Shown here: piece after piece, positions 36,474-48,151 of the stretch
Layout of the letters: each line of letters starts with the position of its first letter
Numbering within the stretch: position 1 is the stretch's first letter
Program-made: the position numbers and the translations under genes
NCBI RefSeq assembly: GCF_006439055.1
Contig: NZ_RCZC01000001.1
Span: forward strand, 801,952-865,951
DNA: 64,000 nt
Origin: Sphingomonas glacialis
Lineage (GTDB): Bacteria > Pseudomonadota > Alphaproteobacteria > Sphingomonadales > Sphingomonadaceae
Direction: 5' to 3'
Notes under the pieces: generated by a model
The model's input: the letters and a program-made list of their open reading frames with translations, nothing else
What the model was told of the DNA's origin: nothing
Database searches by the model: none

Positions 36474-38807
36474 TTAGAACGCCGCCTTGATCGTCACGAA
36501 ATACTGCGCGGGCGCGCCCGCCAGCAGCGTCTGGTTGTCGCCCGAATAGCCGAAGCCGTTCGATCCGATCGTCGCCACATAGCGCTTGTCGAACAGGTTG
36601 GTCGCGTTCGCCTGGATCTCGAACTTGCGATCGGCGATCGTCACGCGCGCGCCGATCGTCGCGTCGACCAGCACGCGGCCGGGCACCGACTGGTCGTTGG
36701 TGTAGGTGAAGTAGCGGCGGCTCATATAATCCGCGCCGACACGGCCGAAGAAGATGCCCTTGTCATAGGTCAGCTCGCCCTTGATCAGGTGCTTGGGCGT
36801 GTCGACGGTCTGCTTGCCGCGGATGTTCTGCACGACGCCGCCGACGCTGACATTGTCGCGATAGGTCGAGTCGTTGTAGCTGTACGAGCCATAGACGCCG
36901 AAGCCGTAGCCGAGCTTCGCCTCGAGCGCGGTCTCGAGCCCGTAGGCGCGCACCGAACCGACGTTCGACAGGATCGCCGGATTGCCGATGATCCCCGCGC
37001 CGACGCTCTGCGCGAGCGTGCGGTTCGAGAAATCGACATAATAGCCCGCGAGCAAGGCTGTCACGCCGCGATAATGGTAGCGGCCGCCGACCTCGAACGT
37101 GTCCGACGATTCAGGCTTGAGCTTGTTGGTGGTGAGCAGCGCGTTGAAGCCCGCCTGCGTCGTCGCGAACGGGCCGCTGGTGGCCGAGGCGACGAATGCA
37201 CGCGTCACTTCGGTGAAATCGCCGAACAGTTCGAACGCGCTGCCGATCTTGTAGTTTAGCCCGGCGTGCGGCTGGAAGAAGTCCTTCACCTGGATGCGGC
37301 CCGAAGCGAGCCCGCCCGACACGATCGGGGTCGCCTTGTTGGTGACGGCAAAGCCCTTCCAGCCGAGATCGACCGTCAGATCGCCGAGCGCGATCTTGTC
37401 CTGCACATAATATTGCACGGTGTCGGTCTGGTAGGTGTTGTACCATTGCGTCGCGAACGGGAGGTACTGGAACTCGCGCGCGCTGCGGGTCGGCGTGGTG
37501 CGGCTGTCGAGCGCGTAATAGCGCCGCGCCTGGCGGAAGTCGTTGAGCTCGTACCAGCCGCCGACGGTCAGATCGTTGAAGCCGAGCGTGGTACCGAGCG
37601 AGCCGAACACGCCCTTGCGGTGAATGTCATATTCGGTCGTGCGCACCGAGATCGGCACGCCCGACGGCGACGGGACATACGGCGTGAACCACAGGCCCTG
37701 GCCATGATTGGCGTGGTAATAGGCCTTCAACGCGCCATGGACAGTCGCATCCTTGGCGGTCTCGACGCCGAGCGAGGCGAGATAATCCTGCCGCAGGCCG
37801 GCCGCGTCGAAATAGACGTCGTCGGCATTGGCATAAGGCGCGGGCGTGACCGAACCTGCCGCCGGGTTGAGCTTGATCGCGCCGGTATAGCCGCTGTTCG
37901 CGCCGGTATCGGCGATCAGCACCGCGAGCGGGAAATTGTTCGCGATATTGTCGTTCCGGTAGCCCAGCCGCTTGATCATATCGAGCGAGAGATCCTGATA
38001 GTCCTGCTCGCGCCGGTCCGAATAATCGAACGTGCCGACAAGCCGCACCGGGCCGACCGGCGCGACGAACTTGGCGTTGACCTGGTTCTGGCGCTGGACG
38101 CCATAGCCCTTCCATTTGTCGGTATCGAGGAAGCCGTACGAGACATAGGCGCTCGGCCCATTCTCGCCGAGCACGCCGGTGTCGAACCGCCCGAACGCGC
38201 GCACGGTGTTCTCGCTGCCATAGCTGGTGTTGAGCGTCAGCGCGGTGGTCGGCTTGGGATCGCTCGAGAAGAATTCGATCGTCCCGCCGAGATTGTTGGT
38301 CGCCTGCGCGCCGATCGAGCCCGATCCCTGCGACACCAGGGTGCGGCCGATATTCTCCGAGGAAATCGCGCGGCTGATGTGGAGACCGTTGGTGTTGCCA
38401 TACGATCCGTCGCCGAGCGGAATGCCGTCGAGCGTGAAGCCGATCTGGTTCTGGTTAAAGCTGCGGATCGAGACGCGCTGCGACCATTCATACGCGCCGA
38501 ACGCATCGGCCGACTGGAAATTGACGTTGGGCAGCTTGGCGATCGCCTTCAGCGGGCTGGTGCCCGGCGCGAGGATCGCGATGTCGGCCTGGCCGAGCTG
38601 CTGGACCTGCCGCGTCTGGCCCTTGCCGACGATGATGATGTCGTTGCCGGCATCGTCCGCGACCGGGTCCGCGGCCGGTTCGGCATCGGGTGCAGGCGCT
38701 TCGGGCGCAGGCGCGGGCGCCGGTGCGATCGCGCCGTCGCGCGCGGAGGCGGCGAGCGGCCATGCAAGGGCGGCGCCCGCGAGCAGGCAAAGCGTGAAAC
38801 GGCGCAT
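36474..38807 (-). CDS. TonB-dependent receptor 1
   Basis: 777 aa outer-membrane transporter. It has a signal peptide (1 to about 22), a Pro/Ala/Asp-rich linker, then a TonB-box-like NDIIIVGKG and a plug domain (GFTLDGIPLGDGSYGNTNGL, SEGIG-like SSENIGRTLVSQGSGSIG, NNLGGTIEFFSSDP). The 22-strand barrel ends in an aromatic residue (YFVTIKAAF), as required for BAM insertion. No FecI/FecR pair is adjacent, so the substrate is unknown; the neighbouring acylase and peptidase genes make a peptide- or siderophore-like ligand plausible. Divergent from clpB. Confidence 0.93.
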   Translation of the reverse strand: MRRFTLCLLAGAALAWPLAASARDGAIAPAPAPAPEAPAPDAEPAADPVADDAGNDIIIVGKGQTRQVQQLGQADIAILAPGTSPLKAIAKLPNVNFQSADAFGAYEWSQRVSIRSFNQNQIGFTLDGIPLGDGSYGNTNGLHISRAISSENIGRTLVSQGSGSIGAQATNNLGGTIEFFSSDPKPTTALTLNTSYGSENTVRAFGRFDTGVLGENGPSAYVSYGFLDTDKWKGYGVQRQNQVNAKFVAPVGPVRLVGTFDYSDRREQDYQDLSLDMIKRLGYRNDNIANNFPLAVLIADTGANSGYTGAIKLNPAAGSVTPAPYANADDVYFDAAGLRQDYLASLGVETAKDATVHGALKAYYHANHGQGLWFTPYVPSPSGVPISVRTTEYDIHRKGVFGSLGTTLGFNDLTVGGWYELNDFRQARRYYALDSRTTPTRSAREFQYLPFATQWYNTYQTDTVQYYVQDKIALGDLTVDLGWKGFAVTNKATPIVSGGLASGRIQVKDFFQPHAGLNYKIGSAFELFGDFTEVTRAFVASATSGPFATTQAGFNALLTTNKLKPESSDTFEVGGRYHYRGVTALLAGYYVDFSNRTLAQSVGAGIIGNPAILSNVGSVRAYGLETALEAKLGYGFGVYGSYSYNDSTYRDNVSVGGVVQNIRGKQTVDTPKHLIKGELTYDKGIFFGRVGADYMSRRYFTYTNDQSVPGRVLVDATIGARVTIADRKFEIQANATNLFDKRYVATIGSNGFGYSGDNQTLLAGAPAQYFVTIKAAF

Positions 38808-38965
38808 GATGAGGTCCCCGATTTGATCTTTTTTACGGCGCTACTCCCCGCGCCCTGTGGCGGTGCCTAGCCACGCTGCGTTGCGGAAATACGTACATTC
38901 CGTGGCAAGCCGATGACGTTCGTTACGGCTAGACATCAAACACGAGATCGCGACGGGCGCAGCCC

Positions 38966-38993
38966 CTTGTGTTGCATAAGTGCAACACTACAT
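38966..38993 (+). promoter_or_regulatory. Candidate heat-shock (RpoH-type) promoter of clpB
   Basis: CTTGTG (38966-38971) and CACTACAT (38986-38993), 14 nt apart, resemble CTTGAA / CCCCATnT of RpoH promoters, and clpB is a classical RpoH target. The match is partial. The 20-bp dyad lies inside it. Confidence 0.35.
38969..38988. promoter_or_regulatory. Perfect 20-bp dyad in the TonB receptor 1 / clpB divergent region
   Basis: GTGTTGCATAAGTGCAACAC: 8-bp perfect arms around TAAG. A related 20-bp site with one degenerate half occurs at 48079-48098 upstream of TonB receptor 3, sharing TGCAACACTA including two flanking bases. It is probably a repressor or activator site; which of the two divergent genes it serves cannot be told from sequence. 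Confidence 0.6.
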
Positions 38994-39022
38994 CGAGTCG
39001 GAAGAAGGAGGGACACTTCCAT

Positions 39023-41602
<2,580 letters not shown>

Positions 41603-41605
41603 TGC

Positions 41606-41638
41606 AAAAAGGGGCGGCTCCTTCGCAGGAGCCGCCCC
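41606..41638 (-). terminator. Bidirectional terminator between clpB and TonB receptor 2
   Basis: Perfect 11-bp stem GGGGCGGCTCC (41611-41621) with GGAGCCGCCCC (41628-41638). The U-run TTTTTG lies on the minus strand, so it fits the receptor best, but the hairpin is only 8 nt after the clpB stop and could also stop clpB transcripts. Confidence 0.88.
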
Positions 41639-41666
41639 GATCTTGTACCCTTTGCAGGGGTGTCGC

Positions 41667-44600
41667 TTACCAGTCGACCTTCGCGCCGAAGCGGACGAAG
41701 CGGCCGATAAAGCCCTGGCTTTCCCAAGCGACGTTGTAGCCGAAGCCCGCGTCGTAGGTCTGGCCCGGATTGAAGTCCGGCTTCACGTCGAAGATGTTGA
41801 GCACGTTGGCGTACAGCGTGAAGCGGTTGTTGACCTTGATCGTCCCCGTCATGTCGACGTTGATGAAGCGGCGCGCACGGCACTTGTACGGCGTGCCGTC
41901 CGAATAGGCATAGACCGAAGCGCCGATGCTGTCGGTGCAGCTGTCGGGGTTCCCGCCGTAATCGACCGACGCCATGCTGTAGCCGCCGGTGTAATAGGCG
42001 GTGCCGCTGATCGAGCCCTTGCCGTTGAAGTCGAGCGTGTTCGACCAGCTGCCGCGCCACTTCGGCGCACCCGAGCACGACGTGATGTTGCAGGGGCTGA
42101 GCGACCCGTCGAAGCGCTGGACCGAGCCGCCCGGCGTGACCTGCTCGAGGTTGATCAGGTAGGTCGCGTCGATCCGGCTGGTCAGGTTGATGCCATGACC
42201 CAGCGGAAGCCGTGCCGTGCCCGAGAAATCGAGGCCCGACGTCGTTTGCGACGTGGTGTTGACGAACTGATACTGGATGAAGCCGAGCTGCGGCAGTGCG
42301 GTCGGGAAGCTCGGATCGGCGACACCCGGCTTCACGGTGATCCCCGGCAGGTTCACGACACCGTTGTTCGCATAATAGGCCGCTGCCACACCCGAATAAT
42401 CCGGCGCCCCGATCAGGCCCTTGATCTTGATGTGGTAGTAATCGACCGTGAACGACAGGCGACGCGTCGGCTCGATGACGATGCCACCGGTGATGCTGGT
42501 CGAACGCTCGGGCTTGAGGTTCGGGTTGCCCGACGAGGTCAGGCCATAGCTGTAGGGCAGCGTCGCATAGGAATTGCCGCCATGCGCTGCGATGTACGCA
42601 GCGCCACCCGGCTGCGATGCCAGCACGTTTGCAGTGATATAGCCCGTCGTCGGCTGACCATAGGCCTCCTGGAAGCTCGGGATGCGGAAGCCGCGCGAGA
42701 TCGTACCGCGCAAGCGCACCTGCTCGATCGGCTTGAAGATCGCGGTGAACTTCGGCGAGAAATTGCTCTGGCCCGACGAATAATCGTCATAGCGGCCCGA
42801 GCCGTTGAGCGTCAGCATGTCGAACACCGGCGCGTCGATTTCGAAGAAGGCCGACTTGACGTTGCGGCTGCCGACCGTGCTCACCGAGTTGATGCTGTAA
42901 TAGCGATCCGCCGGGTTGATTTCGTTCGGAGCGTTGGCGCTCGGATTGTTGACCGACTCATGACGGTAGGCGACGCCGACCGCAGTCGTCAGATCACCGC
43001 CCGGAAGCGTGAAGAACGACTTCGAGAGCGTACCCTGGACCTGCCACAGCTTCGAGGTCGACAGGTTGTTGTTGACCGGCGCGATATAGTCGCGGGTCGC
43101 CTGGCTGTTGAGCGACGGGTCGACGAAGTTGTACGAGCCGTCGTTGATCACGTCGAGCAGACGCTGCGCGTTGAGATAGCCCTTGTTGGTGACCTTCAGA
43201 TCGACCTCGGAATAGGTCGCATCGGCATTGTAGTGCCAACCCTCTCCGAAGGTGCCCGCGATACCGGCGGCGAAGCGATAGGTCTTCGCATCGGTCTGCG
43301 TCTCACGCGGCTGGTCGTAGCGATAGTTGACGCGCGCCTGATAGCCCTGCGCCGCGAACGGGTTGTTCGGGTTGAGCGTGCCGTTGGCCGCGGTGCAGGC
43401 AACGGTCGTGCCGCGCGGGCAGACGAACGCCGGCAGCAGAACCGGGCTCAGCGTGTATTGCGTGCCGCCTGCTGCGGTCTGACCGGCAAAGGCGAGTGGC
43501 GCGATGCTGCTGCTCGACTGCGTCTCGTAGAAATTGCCCATGACATAGGCCTGCGCCTGGCTGCCGATGTTCGCGGTGCCGTGGAGCGTGGCGCCGAAGC
43601 GCTGCTGCTTCGGAATTTCCATCAGATACTGGTTGATCAGGTCCTGCCCGCAGATCTGCGAACCGGTCGGCGTGCCCGCGGCTGCGGCCTGCGCCTGCTG
43701 CGCCGGGGTCAGCGTGATCGCGGTCAGATTGCGGCAGCCAGCACCCGGATTGAGCAACTGGAATTGCGAGCCGGCAACCGGGCTGCCGTTCTGATAGGCG
43801 CGAACGACCGGGACGCTGGTCGTGCCGAGGCCGTTGAAGCTGCCATCGCCCTGGATGCCGTTGACCGTCTCGTTGGGGAGGCAGGTGCCGCCGCCAGCCT
43901 TACAGATGCCGCTGTAATTGTTGGAGTTCCACGGATAGCCGCGATCGCGCGCGTAGATCGGGTTGCTCTGCTGGTATTCGACATTGGCGTAGACGTTGAA
44001 GCCCTGATCGCTGAGCTTGCCATAGCCATAGGTCAGGTCGACGCGGTTCTCGCTGCCGTCGCCGCGCTCCGAGATGCCGGCCGATGCGTTGGCGTGGAGG
44101 CCGACGATCTGCTTCTTGACGACGACGTTGACCACGCCGGCAACGGCGTCGGCGCCGTAGGTTGCCGATGCGCCGTCCTGCAGCACGTCGACCTTCTCGA
44201 CGATCGACTGCGGGATGGTGTTGAGATCGACGAAGCTGCGCTGGCCGTCATCGCCGAGCGGGTAGATTGCCGAACGCAGGCCGTCGAACAGCGTCAGCGT
44301 GTTGCCGGTCGTCAGACCGCGCAGCGACACCGCGGTCGCGCCGGTCGCGAAGCCGAAGCTGTTCCAGGCGCGCGTCATCGTGCCCGCGCCGTTGGCGGGG
44401 ATCGTCTGCAGCGCTTCGGCGATCGTGTTCTGGCCACGCAGCGCGAAATCCTGCGCGGTAAGCGTGTTGATCGGCGCGGCACCGGCAGCGGCGCTGTTGC
44501 GGATCAACGTACCGGTGACGACGATGTCCTGGCCGTTATTGGTATCCTCGACGGGCGCCTGCGAGGCTGGCAGCGGCGCGGGCGTGGCGGCGGGAGCTGC

Positions 44601-44711
44601 CGGAGCCTGATCCTGCGCGAAGGCGGGGACGGCGAAAGCGAGCAGCGCGACGCTCGAGGCGGCGCCAGCCAGCAGTCGTGTCTTGCGGGCGATAGAAGAC
44701 GATTGAGTCAC
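41667..44711 (-). CDS. TonB-dependent receptor 2
   Basis: 1014 aa from a GTG start at 44711, which has AAGGAA at 6-nt spacing and is the only start that gives a clean signal peptide (ending VPAFAQ). An Ala/Pro/Gln linker precedes the TonB box (GQDIVVTGTLIR) and the plug (FDGLRSAIYPLGDDGQRSFV, DVLQDGASATYGADAVAGVV). The barrel ends RFGAKVDW. It is a paralogue of the next receptor, sharing this plug motif set and overall length, and the pair is in tandem on the minus strand. Such large receptors in sphingomonads often take up oligosaccharides or peptides; the ligand is unknown. Confidence 0.94.
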   Translation of the reverse strand: MTQSSSIARKTRLLAGAASSVALLAFAVPAFAQDQAPAAPAATPAPLPASQAPVEDTNNGQDIVVTGTLIRNSAAAGAAPINTLTAQDFALRGQNTIAEALQTIPANGAGTMTRAWNSFGFATGATAVSLRGLTTGNTLTLFDGLRSAIYPLGDDGQRSFVDLNTIPQSIVEKVDVLQDGASATYGADAVAGVVNVVVKKQIVGLHANASAGISERGDGSENRVDLTYGYGKLSDQGFNVYANVEYQQSNPIYARDRGYPWNSNNYSGICKAGGGTCLPNETVNGIQGDGSFNGLGTTSVPVVRAYQNGSPVAGSQFQLLNPGAGCRNLTAITLTPAQQAQAAAAGTPTGSQICGQDLINQYLMEIPKQQRFGATLHGTANIGSQAQAYVMGNFYETQSSSSIAPLAFAGQTAAGGTQYTLSPVLLPAFVCPRGTTVACTAANGTLNPNNPFAAQGYQARVNYRYDQPRETQTDAKTYRFAAGIAGTFGEGWHYNADATYSEVDLKVTNKGYLNAQRLLDVINDGSYNFVDPSLNSQATRDYIAPVNNNLSTSKLWQVQGTLSKSFFTLPGGDLTTAVGVAYRHESVNNPSANAPNEINPADRYYSINSVSTVGSRNVKSAFFEIDAPVFDMLTLNGSGRYDDYSSGQSNFSPKFTAIFKPIEQVRLRGTISRGFRIPSFQEAYGQPTTGYITANVLASQPGGAAYIAAHGGNSYATLPYSYGLTSSGNPNLKPERSTSITGGIVIEPTRRLSFTVDYYHIKIKGLIGAPDYSGVAAAYYANNGVVNLPGITVKPGVADPSFPTALPQLGFIQYQFVNTTSQTTSGLDFSGTARLPLGHGINLTSRIDATYLINLEQVTPGGSVQRFDGSLSPCNITSCSGAPKWRGSWSNTLDFNGKGSISGTAYYTGGYSMASVDYGGNPDSCTDSIGASVYAYSDGTPYKCRARRFINVDMTGTIKVNNRFTLYANVLNIFDVKPDFNPGQTYDAGFGYNVAWESQGFIGRFVRFGAKVDW

Positions 44712-44840
44712 ATGCGATTCCTTGCTGAACGCTGCACCACGATCGCTCGCGGTGCTGCGTAGATGGCAAGTCTCGTAACCGAACATGCGCTCGGCCCCCC
44801 GAGACATGTGCAGTGGATGAAGCTGTGCTGAACCGCTGTA

Positions 44841-44871
44841 AAGTCGGGTTGTATCCCGATAAGTCGGTTTG
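44841..44871. promoter_or_regulatory. Direct repeats upstream of TonB receptor 2
   Basis: AAGTCGGGTTG (44841-44851) and AAGTCGGTTTG (44861-44871) are 10/11 identical and 20 bp apart, two helical turns, about 130-160 bp upstream of the GTG start. The layout suits cooperative binding of a regulator on one DNA face. Confidence 0.4.
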
Positions 44872-44982
44872 GTTACGGACTGTCACCGAAAGGCAACAGC
44901 CTGTAATCTCACGATAAATCCGATCCGGACCTAATTGGGGCGATTCTCTTGCGAAAACCGCCCCTTGCCAGATCCGGCTAGG

Positions 44983-47946
44983 TCAGAACTTGAAGTTCGC
45001 CCCGGCGCGGAAGCTGCGACCGACGATCCCGGCCATGTGCCAGGTCGGCAGGTAGTTGGCGCCCGAGTAGGATGCCGGCGCCAGCGGTGCCTTCTCGCCG
45101 GTGATGTTGCCGACATAGAAGTTGAACGTGAAGGCGTCGTTCACCTTGAAGGCAGCATTCACGTCGGCATAGATGAACCGCTTGATGTAGCAGAAGTTCT
45201 GGCCGGTGCCGTAGAGGTTGCCGCCTGCGCACGAGATGTCGTCGCCTTCGTCGGCAGCAACTTCCTTGATCCGCGACACGTAATAGGTCGTCGCGGTCAG
45301 CGAGACCGGACCGAACTCGATCGTGTTCTGCCAGTTGCCGCGAACCCGCGGGGTGCCCGCACCCGACGAAAGCTCGTAAGGTCCAAGCGTACCGGCATAC
45401 TTCTGGATCTTGCTGCCGTTGCCCGGATCAAGGTCGTACTGGATCACATAGGTCAGATCGAGACGGCTGGTGAACCGCACGTTCTCGGAGATCGGCACCC
45501 GCACGTTGGCGCCGAAGTCGAGGCCCGAGACCTTTACCGAGCCGGCGTTGACGAACGGCACGTTGATGATCAGCACGCGCGGCAGCGCGTTCGGGAACAG
45601 CGGATCGGGCGCATCGACCGCAGAAACGGTGTAGCCTGCAGGCAGCGCGGTCCCGGCGAAATAGTTCGCGCGGGCAATGGCGGCATCCGGACCGGTGACG
45701 ATCACGTCGGTCTTCTTGATGTTGTAGTAATCGACCGTGAAGCTGACGTTGCGGACTGGCTCGGCCACGATCCCGGCGGTGAAGCTACGCGACTTCTCAG
45801 GCTTCAGATTGGGATTGCCGGTCGCGCCCGAACCAAGGCTGTAGGCCTGGGCATAAGGGTTGGTGTTGCCACCGGTGACGAGGCCACCGTGTGCCAGCTG
45901 GAAGCTTGCGGGCGGCGTCACCGTCACGAAGCCGGCATAGCTCGACTGCGGGTTGTTTTCCGCGAAGGTCGGTGCGCGGAAACCGTTCGAATAGGTACCG
46001 CGGATCGCGAGCTGCTTGATCGGCGTCCACTTGGCGCCGATCTTCGGCGAGAAGTGGCTGAACCCTTCCGAATAGTGATCGTAGCGGCCCGAACCGTTGA
46101 CCTCGAGCGTGTCGAGGATCGGCGCGTTGACTTCGAAATAGCCGGCGAACACGTCATGCGTACCGAAGGCCGCCGAGGTGTTGGCGTACTTGGTCAGGCC
46201 CGGGTTGTTGCTGTTGTTGACTTCGGTCTCGTGGCGGAACTGGCCACCGACGGCGACCTGCAGGTTACCGCCCGGCAGCGCGAACAGATCCTTGGCGACC
46301 GACGCATCGACCGAGATCAGCGAGGTGTGCGACGGCGTCGTGTAGGTCGGCGCGATCGTGTTGCGGACCGCCTCGGTGTTGAGCGACGGATTGACGAAAT
46401 TGTAGGCGCCGGTGTTGACCGCGTTCCGCAGCCCGGCGATGTCGAGCACGCCGTGGTTTTCGATCGCGAAATTATCGCGCGCGCCGACCGCATCGACCTT
46501 CCAGTGATAATCGCCAGCAATGTCGCCGTTGAAGCCGACTGCGCCACGGATCACTTCGTTGGTGCGGATCGAATAGCTCGGGATGTCACCGAACGCATAA
46601 TAGATGCGCGCCGCATTCGCCGCGGCATCGGCCGCGGTGGCGCCGGTGTTGGTGGCATACGGGTTGTTCGGGTTGAGGCGACGGTCGGCCGCGGTCAGGC
46701 AGTTGGTGCCGGCCGAGCAGACGAAATACGGCAGGACGATGCCCGGGTTGCTCGACGACTGGGTCGGCGACGCACCATAAGGCTGCGTCTGACGGATCGC
46801 GTTGGGCGAGCGGCCGATCGTGACCTGGCTGTGCGAGTAGCTGCCGGTGGCATAGCCCTCGATCGAGTCGCTGAGACGCACGCTCAGGCGGCCGGAGAAG
46901 TTGTAGCGCTCCTGCGAAGGCTGGATGTCATTGTAGCGCGTGCCATATTCCTGGCCGTAATCGTGCTTACAGCCGGTGCCACCAGCGGCGCCCGCGACGG
47001 TGAAGGTGCCACGCGTGCACTGAGCGGTCCCGCCGAGCAGCGTGTAGGTGCCCGAGGCGGTGCCGCCAGCGAACGGATCGTTGAGGTTGGTCTGGGTCGC
47101 GCGACGCACGACGGCATTGGTCGATGCGGTCGTCAGCGAGCTGTCGCCGGTGTTGTTGTCGAGGCCGCCGATCGAGCTCAGATCGTTGGTGTTGTACGGG
47201 AAGCCGCGCGTCGTCGCGCCGATCGGCTGATCCTTCTGGTATTCGCCGTTGACGTAGACGTTCCAGCCCTTGGCGTCATAGTCGCCATAGCCCGCCGTCA
47301 GGTTGGCGCGATAGCGGGCGCCGTCGCCCTTCTCGGTCACGCCGCCTTCGACGGTGCCCGAGACGCCGGTGAAGTGCTTCTTCATGATGATGTTGACGAC
47401 GCCGCCGATCGCGTCGGCACCGTAGCTCGACGATGCGCCGTCCTTCAAGACTTCGATCCGCTCGACCGCGCTGAACGGGATCGAGTTGAGATCGACATAG
47501 GCGTTGTGGCCGTCATCGTTGAGCGGGAAGTTGGTCGAACGCAGGCCGTCGATCAGCACCAGCGTCGACGAAACGCCGAGGCCACGCAGCGAGACGGCGG
47601 CGCCGCCGGCCGAGAAGCCGTTGGTGAAGCCGGTCGAGATCGAGCCCGCGCCATCGGCCGAGATCGAGCGCACAGCGTCGTTGATGTTGGTGATGCCCGC
47701 GCGCGACAGCGTCTCGGTCGTCAGCACGGTAACGGGCGAAGGCGTTTCGGAATTGGTGCGGCGGAAGATCGAGCCGGTGACGACGATGTCCTTGCCTTCT
47801 TCGGCAGACTGAGTCGGCGCGGGATCGGCTGGCAGCGGCGCGGTGGTCTGCGCAAAGGCCGGACCGGCCGAAAGCGCGATCAGCAGAGCGACGGGCGCGG
47901 CGGTGGAACGAAGACGCGCGACTGCGCGGACTTGCATGGACTGCAT
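44983..47946 (-). CDS. TonB-dependent receptor 3
   Basis: 987 aa. The signal peptide ends GPAFAQ (about residue 33). The TonB box is GKDIVVTGSIFRR and the plug carries IDGLRSTNFPLNDDGHNAYV and EVLKDGASSSYGADAIGGVV. The barrel ends SFRAGANFKF with a terminal Phe. It starts at ATG 47946, with GGGGAAAG 7 nt upstream. It is upstream of its paralogue, receptor 2, with 271 bp between, so each may have its own promoter. The 20-bp dyad at 48079-48098 lies about 135-150 bp upstream of this start. Confidence 0.94.
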   Translation of the reverse strand: MQSMQVRAVARLRSTAAPVALLIALSAGPAFAQTTAPLPADPAPTQSAEEGKDIVVTGSIFRRTNSETPSPVTVLTTETLSRAGITNINDAVRSISADGAGSISTGFTNGFSAGGAAVSLRGLGVSSTLVLIDGLRSTNFPLNDDGHNAYVDLNSIPFSAVERIEVLKDGASSSYGADAIGGVVNIIMKKHFTGVSGTVEGGVTEKGDGARYRANLTAGYGDYDAKGWNVYVNGEYQKDQPIGATTRGFPYNTNDLSSIGGLDNNTGDSSLTTASTNAVVRRATQTNLNDPFAGGTASGTYTLLGGTAQCTRGTFTVAGAAGGTGCKHDYGQEYGTRYNDIQPSQERYNFSGRLSVRLSDSIEGYATGSYSHSQVTIGRSPNAIRQTQPYGASPTQSSSNPGIVLPYFVCSAGTNCLTAADRRLNPNNPYATNTGATAADAAANAARIYYAFGDIPSYSIRTNEVIRGAVGFNGDIAGDYHWKVDAVGARDNFAIENHGVLDIAGLRNAVNTGAYNFVNPSLNTEAVRNTIAPTYTTPSHTSLISVDASVAKDLFALPGGNLQVAVGGQFRHETEVNNSNNPGLTKYANTSAAFGTHDVFAGYFEVNAPILDTLEVNGSGRYDHYSEGFSHFSPKIGAKWTPIKQLAIRGTYSNGFRAPTFAENNPQSSYAGFVTVTPPASFQLAHGGLVTGGNTNPYAQAYSLGSGATGNPNLKPEKSRSFTAGIVAEPVRNVSFTVDYYNIKKTDVIVTGPDAAIARANYFAGTALPAGYTVSAVDAPDPLFPNALPRVLIINVPFVNAGSVKVSGLDFGANVRVPISENVRFTSRLDLTYVIQYDLDPGNGSKIQKYAGTLGPYELSSGAGTPRVRGNWQNTIEFGPVSLTATTYYVSRIKEVAADEGDDISCAGGNLYGTGQNFCYIKRFIYADVNAAFKVNDAFTFNFYVGNITGEKAPLAPASYSGANYLPTWHMAGIVGRSFRAGANFKF

Positions 47947-48078
47947 CGAAAAACTTTCCCCATTGATGCCAGTGGCATCGGTGTCTTCGACGACTACGGA
48001 CCCCCCGTGTCGTCGTGATGGAGAGAGACTGTAACGCTACTGGAATATTGTAAAGAGGCCGCGACGGAACTTTTCCAA

Positions 48079-48098
48079 GTGTCGCTGCAATGCAACAC
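48079..48098. promoter_or_regulatory. Second copy of the 20-bp dyad, upstream of TonB receptor 3
   Basis: GTGTCGCTGCAATGCAACAC. The right half equals that of the site at 38969-38988 and the left half keeps GTGT-GC. On the minus strand TTGGAA abuts it and TACAAT follows 20 nt later, a poor but possible promoter. Confidence 0.45.
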
Positions 48099-48151
48099 TA
48101 TTCCAAATGAAACCGGTTTTGCGTCACAAACACCGCGTTCGCAGGGCTTGG

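Noticed and set aside
41667..47946. Tandem TonB receptors as a polysaccharide utilisation locus
   Set aside because: No SusD, glycoside hydrolase, sigma/anti-sigma or transporter genes lie nearby.
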